Source of the DNA: SAR324 cluster bacterium
GTDB taxonomy: Bacteria; SAR324; XYD2-FULL-50-16
NCBI GenBank assembly: GCA_028282885.1
Contig: JANQGX010000028.1
Span: 62,001 to 126,000 of the forward strand
DNA length: 64,000 nucleotides
Direction of reading: 5' to 3'
Under the pieces are notes generated by a model, which was not told the origin of the DNA, ran no database searches, and saw only the letters and a list, made by a program, of their open reading frames with translations. How positions within the stretch are numbered: the stretch's first letter is position 1; each line of letters begins with the position of its first letter. The position numbers and the translations under genes are program-made. Shown piece after piece: positions 53,155 through 62,144 of the stretch.

Positions 53155-55623
53155 ATGAAAACACCCCACCTGCTCATAATAGTCGTTTACATTCTGCTTG
53201 CATCCCTGGTGGCTTGTAGTTCGGGCGATAGCAACAACAGTGCAGATGCTGCCAACTCGGAGATCTTTGAAACTCCGGGCGTTGGAATAGGCGAAGAACC
53301 GGATGATGATGGAGGAGGAGACAGCGGTAACAATTCGGATGACACTGATGTCACGGTAACGCTCACCGGAATCCGGTTTTCGGCCGGCTCGGACTCCATT
53401 GTCGTGAAAGAGGGTACCACATATCAACTGAATATCGTGGGGGTATACTCAGACGGCAGTACCGAGAATCTCAACAGCCTGGTGACCTGGACGTCTTCAA
53501 ATCCCTCCGTCTTCAGTATTATAGCAGACGGTCTGTTTTCAGCGGCTGCGCAGGGAACGGTTACAGTTACGGCCAGCTACGAAAACCTGCCAGCGGTGGA
53601 GATCAGCGTCACCATTGAGGCGAAGTCTATCACCTCTGTGCTGATCGTTCCCAGGCCGCAGGGTGACGGAGAAATACTTCCGGTAAGCAATTCCTTTGAT
53701 ACTTATTTCATCCTGAAGGCTCAATACGACAACGCAACCGAAGGTGTTATCACCGAAAATGTCACCTGGACCTGCCAGGACCCCGAGGGCAAATCCCTGA
53801 TCAATCCTTATTCGGGGAAATTCTCACCCCATGACTCCACTGCCGTTAGCATCACCATAGGAGCTGAGTACAGCGGCTATAACGATGACATCCCAATCTA
53901 TATAGATGACACCCTGGTCCTGCAAACCGTGGAATTGAAGATTTACCAGGGAGACGAACCGGGAGAGGATGAACATCCGACCTCACTGACCATTGTGGAA
54001 GAGCAATCAGCCAATGTAATGGTTCTTGCCACTTATCTCCAAGGTGACAACGAAGTTGAGGTGAATATCACCAACAATATCACCTGGGATATAACAAACG
54101 GTGCGGATGTTGAACTTGAGCAGGGTGGCAGTCTGCAGGCTCAGTCCATTGCTACAGATTCGGTGGTGGTTACGATTGATATTGAAGATTTTGAGGGAGT
54201 TAACCCATCTCCCGTTACGCTGACGATCGAAAAAAAAGAACTGGTGGCGATTGCATTTGAGCCGGGCAATTCCGAAGTGGTGGTCGGAAGCCAGTTCCAG
54301 TTATCGGCGACCGCCTATTATAATAACGGTACCAGCGAAGATCTGACCTCGCTTTCCGCCGCCGGTTGGGATTCCTCGAATGACAATCTGGAAGTTGATT
54401 CAGTGGAGAATCCCGGATTTGTGACTGCCGTTGAAGACGGGATAGCTGCGATCCGGGTCAAAAAATGTAAGGATGGAGATCAGTGGAACAGTTGCGAATC
54501 GAATCCGGATGAATATCTCATAACCGAAAAAACTATTACAGTGTATAACCAGACCCTTACATCCCTGAAGATTCTGACCAATGGGACCACTGTAAGCAGC
54601 AACTACCATTCGGGAGCAATCGATGTTGATTTTACGGAACCCTTTCCGGTGGGAATGAAAACAAAACTCACCGTCATGGGTTATTATGATGAAGGACCTG
54701 TGAGCGAAATGGACCTTTCAAGAAGTGGGAAGATTTCATTATCTGTGGATGATACGGATCTGACACTTTGCAGCCTGCATGACTCTCCCGACCGAACCGA
54801 TGATTGCTGGGTTAAGGCCACCGGCACCGGTTCTGCCGGCACAATTACCGCAGAATACACAAGTGGATTGACGACCGATGCTGCAAACGACCTGGATATT
54901 ACGACGACCGATGAAGAACTGGTCCTTTTCAATGTTAATCAGGAATCAGGAGGGACGGGGCACAGGGATAGCCTGATTATTCTGGAAGGACAAAGCAAAC
55001 AGCTTAAACTGTTCAAGCAATACTCCGTTAGTACAAGTAATGAGACTGTAAATGCCGATTTTGCTTCCGGGGTAACCTGGGGATTTTCGGATGATGGGGT
55101 TGTGTTTACATCACATTCCGACAAGGTGTCTATTGACGCAGATGGCAAGATCACAGGCGATGCCCTGGGAAGCCCGGTATTAAAAGCCTCTCTGGAAGGG
55201 TACCAGGGAACCCTGACCCGGCTGATCTCAATCGAGGTTAAGTCATCCACTGTCACACTGGATGAGTGGTATACAGGGGTGATCGATAAAAAAGTGGAAA
55301 TCAATCTCAGTTTTAATTTTGAAGAGACCGGCGATTATACAATTACATTTATCTCACAGGAGAAAGAAAACCTGGATGAGGATTTTGCGGGAAGTACCTG
55401 GCTATTCTTCCCCGATACGCCATCTCATATTTCTTTCCCCGGAACTTCGGTTGTGGAATGTCATCTCAATCATGAACATCCCAGGGTAACAATCAGAGTT
55501 ACGGAAACTGGGGAAAAAAATATCGCATTCGATAATACGAATCAATTTGAGCAGAATGAAGAGACGGTTTTTTCTTTGAAAATCTCCCGAGGAGGAGGAT
55601 ATCCGTGCAGTTGGACACAGTAA
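53155..55623 (+). CDS. Large lipoprotein with Big2-type Ig-like domains
   Basis: This 822-residue protein has a lipoprotein signal (MKTPHLLIIVVYILLASLVAC, cysteine at residue 21). An acidic linker rich in D, G, S follows, then several Big2-type repeats, each with a TGIRFSAGSD-like start and WTSSNPSVFSI-like core (the first at residues about 72-160). Further repeats contain WTCQDPEG, WDITNG, WDSSNDN and WGFSDDG. Such proteins are surface or outer-membrane adhesins or structural proteins. A frame 60 bases longer is open, but the signal peptide fixes the start. The next gene, with IPT repeats, follows by 41 bases. Confidence 0.85.
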   Translation: MKTPHLLIIVVYILLASLVACSSGDSNNSADAANSEIFETPGVGIGEEPDDDGGGDSGNNSDDTDVTVTLTGIRFSAGSDSIVVKEGTTYQLNIVGVYSDGSTENLNSLVTWTSSNPSVFSIIADGLFSAAAQGTVTVTASYENLPAVEISVTIEAKSITSVLIVPRPQGDGEILPVSNSFDTYFILKAQYDNATEGVITENVTWTCQDPEGKSLINPYSGKFSPHDSTAVSITIGAEYSGYNDDIPIYIDDTLVLQTVELKIYQGDEPGEDEHPTSLTIVEEQSANVMVLATYLQGDNEVEVNITNNITWDITNGADVELEQGGSLQAQSIATDSVVVTIDIEDFEGVNPSPVTLTIEKKELVAIAFEPGNSEVVVGSQFQLSATAYYNNGTSEDLTSLSAAGWDSSNDNLEVDSVENPGFVTAVEDGIAAIRVKKCKDGDQWNSCESNPDEYLITEKTITVYNQTLTSLKILTNGTTVSSNYHSGAIDVDFTEPFPVGMKTKLTVMGYYDEGPVSEMDLSRSGKISLSVDDTDLTLCSLHDSPDRTDDCWVKATGTGSAGTITAEYTSGLTTDAANDLDITTTDEELVLFNVNQESGGTGHRDSLIILEGQSKQLKLFKQYSVSTSNETVNADFASGVTWGFSDDGVVFTSHSDKVSIDADGKITGDALGSPVLKASLEGYQGTLTRLISIEVKSSTVTLDEWYTGVIDKKVEINLSFNFEETGDYTITFISQEKENLDEDFAGSTWLFFPDTPSHISFPGTSVVECHLNHEHPRVTIRVTETGEKNIAFDNTNQFEQNEETVFSLKISRGGGYPCSWTQ

Positions 55624-55664
55624 TAAACAATTCGAATTCTAACAAAAAAAGTAAAAGGGTTAAA

Positions 55665-58235
55665 ATGATATTTCGGTCCAAAGCGATTCTGATGGTTATC
55701 CTGGCACTGGTTTCTGCCGGTCTGGTAACCGCAAAACCTGTTATCACAGGTCTTACAAAAACAGAAGGTCCCTCTTCCGGTGGGACTTATGTGGGCATTA
55801 CCGGTGAGAATTTTGCTAAATCAACCTATTTTGTCTTTGGCAGCAAAAGGGTTATTACCAAACGATTTGTCAATACCGGTCTGGTTTACATACTAACAGT
55901 TGATAATTCGGAGAGTTCCGTGGATGTCAGAGCTTACACCCCGGGACAAAGGCCTTCCAACCTGTTTGGTAGTTTCACTTTCACTAATAACGGACCGGAG
56001 CTGGATTATGTCAATACCAATAACGGACCTGCTGAAGGAAATACAATAGTGCACTATTATGGCAGGAACTTCACTCCCACCATGACCATAAAGTTTGGTG
56101 ACAACGAATCATTGAGGCGTCATTTTTACCATTCGGATCGTATGTTCAGCTATACCCCTTTATGTGAACTCGAAGGAGGCAGCGCCAGCAAAGTGGTGGA
56201 TATCGCTCTCATTGTTGATGAAAACGGAACAGCGCTTTTGGAAGATGCCTTTACCTTTCAGAGGGAGAATCCCACTATTTCAAGGGTCTGGCCGGATTCA
56301 GGAATAAAACAGGGTGGCACTCTGCTCAGGGTCTGGGGGACCAATTTTCGTGCGACCGATAAGTGGTACATCGGAGACAGGGAGATTCAGTTCTATCTCC
56401 CCAATTATCATCATGAGTTCCGGTACGGTCATTCCGGATTTGTATTGTTGAAAACGGAAGCTGCAGATGATCTTCCTGTAGGTGATCCCCTGGATCTGAA
56501 GGTGGAGCCTGTTATTGAAAACGTCCAGCCGGTAACCAAAACCGGGGGTTTCAGCTATACAGAGGATGCCCCGGAATTCACCACGATCTATCCCAATAAG
56601 GGATTTGCCACCGGTTCCACAATCTATCTTCGCGGGAAGAACATTTCCCAGGATATTGTGACCAATTTTCTGAAACTGGAGAGCGAAACGGAAACCGTTT
56701 CTGAAAGTAACCAGGGACAAGTGACCTATTATTATCACGATGGCCTGGTGCGTATTAAAACACCAACACGTGCTGTTGAATCCAGCCAGGGAGAACTGGT
56801 TGATGTTCGGATGCAGAATGACAATGGTTATGCCCATAATTACAACGGATTCACCTATCTCGATCTGGCGCCGCGTATTCACTACGTTTATCCGAATAAC
56901 GGTGTTGCAACCGGGAACCAGTATGTCTATATCAGGGGCAGGAACTTTACGGATGATGATATGTCCGTCTCTTTTTCATCGGCTCCCGATCCAACTGTTC
57001 ATCGAATCTATCGTTCAAACTTAATGGCAATTAAAACGGCTGCATCGGTTGCAGGATCGGAGTCGGTCACGGTGACTTCCGCAGCCAACGGATCAGCAGT
57101 GCTGGATGGAGGGTATGTTTATACCGAGAATAAACCCAGAATCCGATCAATCTGGCCCCTCGCTGATACGGTAAACGGCAACCGGAATTTGTATCTTTAT
57201 GGTGACAACTTTACCCCGAACAGCGCGGTGCAGTTTGATGTCACGGGTGATCCAATCGATATTGACTACTTCTATCATGCAGGTAAAGTCAGGGTTAAAA
57301 CCCCGGTTCACACCGAAGGCAAAGTCGATCTGAAACTCAATACGGAATACGGTAACCATGTGGCAAAGAGAGCCTATAAATTCCATCAGTCAGCTCCCGC
57401 CTATGATCCCGGAACTCCGATTATAAATTATGTATCACCGCTTTCAGGAACAACCGCGGGCGGATCCTATGTCTATCTCTATGGCACCGACCTCAGGAAA
57501 GAGACTGTTGTTACCTTTAATGGTCAACCGGCTAATATCAGACATGTTCACCCCACCGGCAGACGCATGACTATCCTGACACCCGCGGTTGATACCGTGG
57601 GGTCTGTCGACATTGCGGCGGTCAATTCCGTGAACGACACCGATTTGGATTTTACTCTTGAAGATGGCTTTTCCTATACCCAGGATCCGCCGCTAATAAC
57701 CATGATCAGACCTGCCAGAGGGTTTATCTATGGCGGCACCTATGTATATCTCTATGGCGAAAACCTGACCAGTGAGACGAGTCTCACCTTTGGTGGTAAA
57801 AAGGCAATCTTACAACGCTATTATCACAGTCGATTGGCCAGGTTCATTACAGCGCCTTCCGATACCAGCGGTCTGGTGGATATGGAGGTGGATACACAAT
57901 TTGGCAGCTCGGATCTGGCTAATGCCTACCAATACGCAGAAGTTGCACCCGAGGTGAGGGCTATCACACCCAATCACGGTCGCACAACCGGCGGCAACTG
58001 GATTAGGATTTACGGATCGTTCTTAACACCATCTGCCAAAGTATATGTTGACGGAATTCAGGTTCCGGAAGACCAGGTGCGTTACTATCATACACGATAT
58101 CTTATTGCCAGGGCCCCTGCCAATACTACCGACCACCACAAGACGGTGGATATCGCGATAGAAACCGAGTATGGCACTGTCATTGAGACGGATGCCTATA
58201 CTTATGTCCATCCCGACGTTCAACTGTCCTTCTAA
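55665..58235 (+). CDS. Secreted nine-repeat IPT/TIG domain protein
   Basis: This 856-residue protein has a signal peptide (MIFRSKAILMVILALVSAGLVTA) and then nine IPT/TIG repeats, each opening with a pattern like YPNKGFATGSTIYLRGKN or SPLSGTTAGGSYVYLYGTD. Most repeats also end with an aromatic-histidine segment (YYHDGLVRIKTP, FYHAGKVRVKTP, YYHSRLARFITAP). No membrane anchor or enzyme domain is visible. AAGGGT lies before the ATG at 55665, so a GTG 60 bases earlier is not needed. It is probably secreted or surface-attached and partners the preceding Big2 lipoprotein. Confidence 0.85.
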   Translation: MIFRSKAILMVILALVSAGLVTAKPVITGLTKTEGPSSGGTYVGITGENFAKSTYFVFGSKRVITKRFVNTGLVYILTVDNSESSVDVRAYTPGQRPSNLFGSFTFTNNGPELDYVNTNNGPAEGNTIVHYYGRNFTPTMTIKFGDNESLRRHFYHSDRMFSYTPLCELEGGSASKVVDIALIVDENGTALLEDAFTFQRENPTISRVWPDSGIKQGGTLLRVWGTNFRATDKWYIGDREIQFYLPNYHHEFRYGHSGFVLLKTEAADDLPVGDPLDLKVEPVIENVQPVTKTGGFSYTEDAPEFTTIYPNKGFATGSTIYLRGKNISQDIVTNFLKLESETETVSESNQGQVTYYYHDGLVRIKTPTRAVESSQGELVDVRMQNDNGYAHNYNGFTYLDLAPRIHYVYPNNGVATGNQYVYIRGRNFTDDDMSVSFSSAPDPTVHRIYRSNLMAIKTAASVAGSESVTVTSAANGSAVLDGGYVYTENKPRIRSIWPLADTVNGNRNLYLYGDNFTPNSAVQFDVTGDPIDIDYFYHAGKVRVKTPVHTEGKVDLKLNTEYGNHVAKRAYKFHQSAPAYDPGTPIINYVSPLSGTTAGGSYVYLYGTDLRKETVVTFNGQPANIRHVHPTGRRMTILTPAVDTVGSVDIAAVNSVNDTDLDFTLEDGFSYTQDPPLITMIRPARGFIYGGTYVYLYGENLTSETSLTFGGKKAILQRYYHSRLARFITAPSDTSGLVDMEVDTQFGSSDLANAYQYAEVAPEVRAITPNHGRTTGGNWIRIYGSFLTPSAKVYVDGIQVPEDQVRYYHTRYLIARAPANTTDHHKTVDIAIETEYGTVIETDAYTYVHPDVQLSF

Positions 58236-58250
58236 TCCACATTTCCTTAC

Positions 58251-58271
58251 TCCGGCCGGACCAAGGCCGGA
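58251..58271. terminator. Short GC hairpin between convergent genes
   Basis: TCCGGCC (58251-58257) and GGCCGGA (58265-58271) form a perfect 7-base stem just after the IPT gene stop, between convergent genes. No T run follows, so termination may need Rho. Confidence 0.4.
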
Positions 58272-58362
58272 TCATTCCCGCATTATCAGCCGCACTTCTA
58301 CGGGAACCGGCGGTGAGAATGAACCGAAGTTAACTAAAACCATTTCAACTTTGTCTACGAAA

Positions 58363-59400
58363 TCAATCGCCTTCGGTTACGGGTGTGATCAATTGGGGAT
58401 GAGTTTTTGCGATCTGTTCAAGCAAGTCCCTTGAGGGTGCAGAATCAATCTTGTTTAAGGCCTGAACGATGAGCACTTTTGAGGAATGGTCCGTGGAATT
58501 GAATATATCCGCAAACGGTTCAACAGCCTGCTCTTCTCTGGCATCTCCCAGGGCGACGATGGCACTGTTTCTGAGATCAGTATCCCTGCTTTTGAGGTAA
58601 GAAAGGTAAAGCTTGATGTTATCCCTGTTACCGGTTGTGGATAGTGAAAGGATGATTTCGGATTTCAGAAAAGGATTTTGCTGCTCTTTGAGTTGTGCCG
58701 ACAAAAAATCCTGCCCGGCTTTAGTGCTTAGATATCCCAACGCTTCGTAACAGGTTCGTACAGTGCTTTCATCGGCATTGTAATGGGAAGCTATTTCGAT
58801 AATATTGGGAACGGTGGAGGTTTGACCCCTTAATCCGGCCACCCGTATAGCGCTGTTCATTCTCCGGACAGCGGCATCCATAAATTCCGCTCCTCCCTCT
58901 TCGCTCAGATCTTCACTCTCCAGGGAGAGATCGATAAAACCGTCATCGATCATTTCATGAAGGGTTTCATCCATATCCTGATCCTGTGACTGAGCTAAGA
59001 GATGCTCCAAGTAGTTTCGATCGATATCCGAAAGGTTGGAAGCCAGTAATCTCAAGATGTCTTCAGCGCTTAGCTTCCCGTACTTTTTTTCCAGTTCCGA
59101 CAAGGGAGCTTCATCTGGTGCCGGGTTGGATTCCTTTTTTATATTCGGTTTTTGATCAGTCGGGGAAACTCGCTTTTCAGTTGAAGATTTCAGCGGTGCT
59201 GATGATTGAGCAGAGCCTGAGTTGTTCCGGAATACCGGATCGAGATCGGAGTCTCTCGGCTTGCTGGATACCGGTGTTTCTGATTGGACAGGAATCGGAT
59301 TCTTTTCTTTGTTCTGTGATGTCACATAAGAGAGGAGAATATAGATACCCGCAAATATAGCTATAATCAGGATTCCAAGTTTAAAGCTTCGGTTATCCAT
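58363..59400 (-). CDS. HEAT-repeat protein with one N-terminal membrane helix
   Basis: This 345-residue protein has a membrane helix at about residues 8-26, a low-complexity S/P/K-rich linker to about residue 95, and then HEAT-type helical repeats to the end (SLSTTGNRDNIKLYLSYL, STDHSSKVLIVQALNKID). HEAT repeats bind partner proteins. It is probably anchored in the inner membrane with the repeats outside. It is convergent with the IPT protein gene and has no obvious operon partner. Confidence 0.8.
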   Translation of the reverse strand: MDNRSFKLGILIIAIFAGIYILLSYVTSQNKEKNPIPVQSETPVSSKPRDSDLDPVFRNNSGSAQSSAPLKSSTEKRVSPTDQKPNIKKESNPAPDEAPLSELEKKYGKLSAEDILRLLASNLSDIDRNYLEHLLAQSQDQDMDETLHEMIDDGFIDLSLESEDLSEEGGAEFMDAAVRRMNSAIRVAGLRGQTSTVPNIIEIASHYNADESTVRTCYEALGYLSTKAGQDFLSAQLKEQQNPFLKSEIILSLSTTGNRDNIKLYLSYLKSRDTDLRNSAIVALGDAREEQAVEPFADIFNSTDHSSKVLIVQALNKIDSAPSRDLLEQIAKTHPQLITPVTEGD

Positions 59401-59655
59401 TTCTCGTGGTGGTTGTGATTCGGTTCAATTGCGGAAAAGAGTATTATATGCATCCCGATTTATCTTGACCTTTATGAGGAACAGGTTCAAGTCTTAACGG
59501 CAGCATTTTGAGCCGGCAATCCCGGGTTAGTTATAAATATGTTTTTTGGGTAGGTACAAGCAGGCTATCTGCAACATGGTTGCGGACTTTTTCACAGTTT
59601 TTCCGGCAAGTGCCTGTCAATATGCATATGGATTGTTTCTGTCTTGCATGCCACT

Positions 59656-60012
59656 TCAGTCGAGAGAGCTCTCGAAGATGAATTCCACCACTCCACCGAA
59701 CGTCCCATTTTCATCGTAGAATGGAACATTGACAATGGTCATTTTGCCACCAGCTTCGTCCATCACATAGTAGTCCAATACCCGCTCCTTCTCCTTATAT
59801 TCCCTGTAATAGCCCTTAATTTTTTCGGTAGCTGCAGCATTGTGACATTCGTGAATCAATCTACCGATGTAGTCTGCTGTGCCAAAAGCCTCTTCAAACA
59901 TATCCCTGCATTTTTGATTCTGGTAAATCACCTTGAACTCGGCATCCGATGCAACGATACCTGCGTTGAGGTATTCGAACATGGCAATGATTTTTTCCAT
60001 GGAGAGTCCCAT
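59656..60012 (-). CDS. Stand-alone PAS domain protein
   Basis: This 118-residue protein is a single PAS domain (AGIVASDAEFKVIYQNQKCR at the start, VPFYDENGTFGGVVEFIFE at the end). A longer frame exists upstream, but AGGAGG six bases before the ATG at 60012 fixes the start. A histidine and cysteine in RLIHECHNAA could bind haem or metal, which is speculative. It follows a small membrane protein and FAD reductase gene and could act as their sensor. Confidence 0.85.
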   Translation of the reverse strand: MGLSMEKIIAMFEYLNAGIVASDAEFKVIYQNQKCRDMFEEAFGTADYIGRLIHECHNAAATEKIKGYYREYKEKERVLDYYVMDEAGGKMTIVNVPFYDENGTFGGVVEFIFESSLD

Positions 60013-60095
60013 TTTGTCCTCCTGTCTACAAGTCATGCAGATACAATATTGAGTGAAGTGATTCGACTTTGCTCCACCTGATTGTCCCGGACGAG

Positions 60096-60413
60096 CTAGG
60101 GTTGGTTTTTGATGTGGGAGAGTGCGGATTCATTTAAGTAAAACAACTGCCCCTCGGTCATACCAATAATTCCGAATTGAATCATCTGTCTTAAAACTTT
60201 GGGCCTGTCATCGCGAAGACCTATCCGGAAAAAACTACGTTGAGCATAATCCAGATGAACAGCGGATTCCGCGCTTAACGCATTTTTCGATCTAAGATCT
60301 TCAAGAATAAAATCGCGTGCTTTGATCATCTTGGCTGCGCGAACTCTTCTTGCATAGATAATAACCAGAATCATGATGATGAACACCAGAATCATTTGCA
60401 GGGTCTCGGACAT
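60096..60413 (-). CDS. Small membrane-anchored protein of unknown function
   Basis: This 105-residue protein has one membrane helix at about residues 6-20 followed by a basic stretch (YARRVRAAKMIKAR), which places the rest in the cytoplasm. The soluble part is charged and helical and ends LNESALSHIKNQP. I do not recognise the family. GGAG lies six bases before the ATG. It is between the FAD reductase and PAS genes on the same strand. Confidence 0.75.
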   Translation of the reverse strand: MSETLQMILVFIIMILVIIYARRVRAAKMIKARDFILEDLRSKNALSAESAVHLDYAQRSFFRIGLRDDRPKVLRQMIQFGIIGMTEGQLFYLNESALSHIKNQP

Positions 60414-60445
60414 TTTATCTCCAGCTAGAATGTGAATAAGGATTG

Positions 60446-61711
60446 TTACAGGGAATTGTGGGTGAAAGACTGGTGATGCGAATGTGGCGGCCTGGTGATC
60501 AAATCGGGTACCAGATCCAACGCACCACTCCGTTGTTGGATGATAGCTTTTTTTAAGGGTGCAATGCTGCCGGGATCATTAATCAGATTGGCCCCGATGA
60601 GCCGGTTGCCTTCGAAAACAAGTAGTTGAAAGCTCCCCTTAAACGGATCACCCGAAGTTTCCACGCGAATGCCATTGCCTTCCCGACAGGCATCACCAAT
60701 TTGAACATAGGTCCAATCGAAGAAGGGACTGACATGCTGGGGAGGATTCCCCAAAAATGAAAGTTGTTTGCCTGCCATTACCGCACCGGCCACCCGACCT
60801 TGGTAACAGGCATTTCCCCAGGTTCCCAGCCACTCCTGTTTTCCACTGAGCGGGTTGAATCCTTGGGAACAATCCCCTGCTGCATAAAGTCCTTCGCAGT
60901 TTGTGGCGGAATTCCTGTCGATTAGAATACCCAGGTCCGTATCAACCTGATCCCGGTTGATAAAATCAATATTGGATCGGATTCCTGTACAGACGGCGAT
61001 GAAATCTGCTTTGTGAATCAGGCTTTCCGGGAAGAAACAGCAAATGGTATTCCCTTCATCTTCCAGACCCTCAAGAGAACAACCCAGCAAGACAGATATC
61101 CCCTTCTGTTCGAAGTACTTCCTCAAATAATCGGCTGAAATCGGATGAGCGCCACGGGGCATCACCTGATTGGTGACATCCACCAGAAGAATTTCAGCAG
61201 AAGGATTTTTTGCCTTCATGATCTCTGCAAGCTTAATCCCGACCAGGGAAGCCCCCAGAATTACAAGTTTATTCGCTCCCTGCATGGCATTGTGGAGTTT
61301 CCGGATACTGTCGGAACTTCGAACCGGGAAAGCTTTGTTACTTTCCGCCAATCCCGGCACGAAAGGAAAAGTAGGATTGGCACCGGTAGCGACCAGACAT
61401 CGATCATATACAAATCGGTCACCATCATCGCAGGTTACCATTCGGTTGACGGCATCCAGTTTGGTGACGGGGCTGCCAAAATGGCGGATGACGCCGTAAC
61501 GTTCGTAAAAATCCTCTCCAAAGGGAAAGCAGTTCTCCCAGGCAATTTTACCTTTCAAATAATAGGGGCCGAGCATGGGATTAAATGCAACCTCATCCGC
61601 ATTGGATATCATGCGGATTGATCCCTCAAATCCGTTTTCACGAGCGGATATAACACAATGACAAGCAGCTCCACCATTACCCAGAATGATGATTTCGGAT
61701 TTTTGCGACAT
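60446..61711 (-). CDS. FAD-dependent pyridine nucleotide oxidoreductase (NirB/rubredoxin reductase-like)
   Basis: This 421-residue flavoprotein has FAD motif IILGNGGAACHCVISAREN, the NAD-binding LVILGASLVGIKLAEIM and a second FAD part with GLYAAGDCSQGFN. It lacks a redox CxxxxC, so it acts like AIF, NirB-type or rubredoxin reductases, passing NAD(P)H electrons to a separate protein. It lies downstream of the aldehyde ferredoxin oxidoreductase gene, from which it is separated by about 430 bases. No ribosome binding site is obvious before the ATG. It could recycle an electron carrier used by that enzyme. Confidence 0.87.
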   Translation of the reverse strand: MSQKSEIIILGNGGAACHCVISARENGFEGSIRMISNADEVAFNPMLGPYYLKGKIAWENCFPFGEDFYERYGVIRHFGSPVTKLDAVNRMVTCDDGDRFVYDRCLVATGANPTFPFVPGLAESNKAFPVRSSDSIRKLHNAMQGANKLVILGASLVGIKLAEIMKAKNPSAEILLVDVTNQVMPRGAHPISADYLRKYFEQKGISVLLGCSLEGLEDEGNTICCFFPESLIHKADFIAVCTGIRSNIDFINRDQVDTDLGILIDRNSATNCEGLYAAGDCSQGFNPLSGKQEWLGTWGNACYQGRVAGAVMAGKQLSFLGNPPQHVSPFFDWTYVQIGDACREGNGIRVETSGDPFKGSFQLLVFEGNRLIGANLINDPGSIAPLKKAIIQQRSGALDLVPDLITRPPHSHHQSFTHNSL

Positions 61712-62144
61712 TGGTTTTTTAAATAAAGAAAATGATGCGATATTGAGTGTCTCAGAATTGACTTTAGTTCATATTCTGTAGCGAGAAACTGAGCAAAGGA
61801 TTCGGTGTTGCGGTTTATTATAGATTGTTTGTCGCAGGAATGACAGTGCCAACCGTTGATCAAACACATATTACCAGAGAAATTTGAATGATTTGATATA
61901 TTTCCCGAAGATGAACGTCAGCAAACCAGGTTATCCAAAAGGAGAATAGACGCTATTCCGGTTCTGGTGGTTTCCCGGGAGGCAGAAGCCATGTTTAGAA
62001 GGAGAGAGGAAACTAAAACTGTTTCCGACTTCCGCCTCCATTGGGGGAGATATAATTGGAAAACCTCTATATCAGTAGGTATCCAGCCTGTATCAGAAGA
62101 AATCTGATGACTTAAAGGCTGTAAATACCTGGTTACATCTCGAA
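61712..62144 (-). promoter_or_regulatory. Structured leader/3' region between the FAD reductase and AOR genes
   Basis: About 430 bases with two nested secondary structures. One has GGAGGC (61978-61983) with GCCTCC (62034-62039), continued by GAAG/CTTC, around an inner GGAAAC/GTTTCC stem (62008-62026). The other nests AGGTAT/ATACCT (62077-62130), CAGCCT/AGGCTG and ATCAGA/TCTGAT (62092-62108). They could be an AOR terminator region, a leader of the FAD reductase gene, or an RNA element. No gene is supported. Confidence 0.5.
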
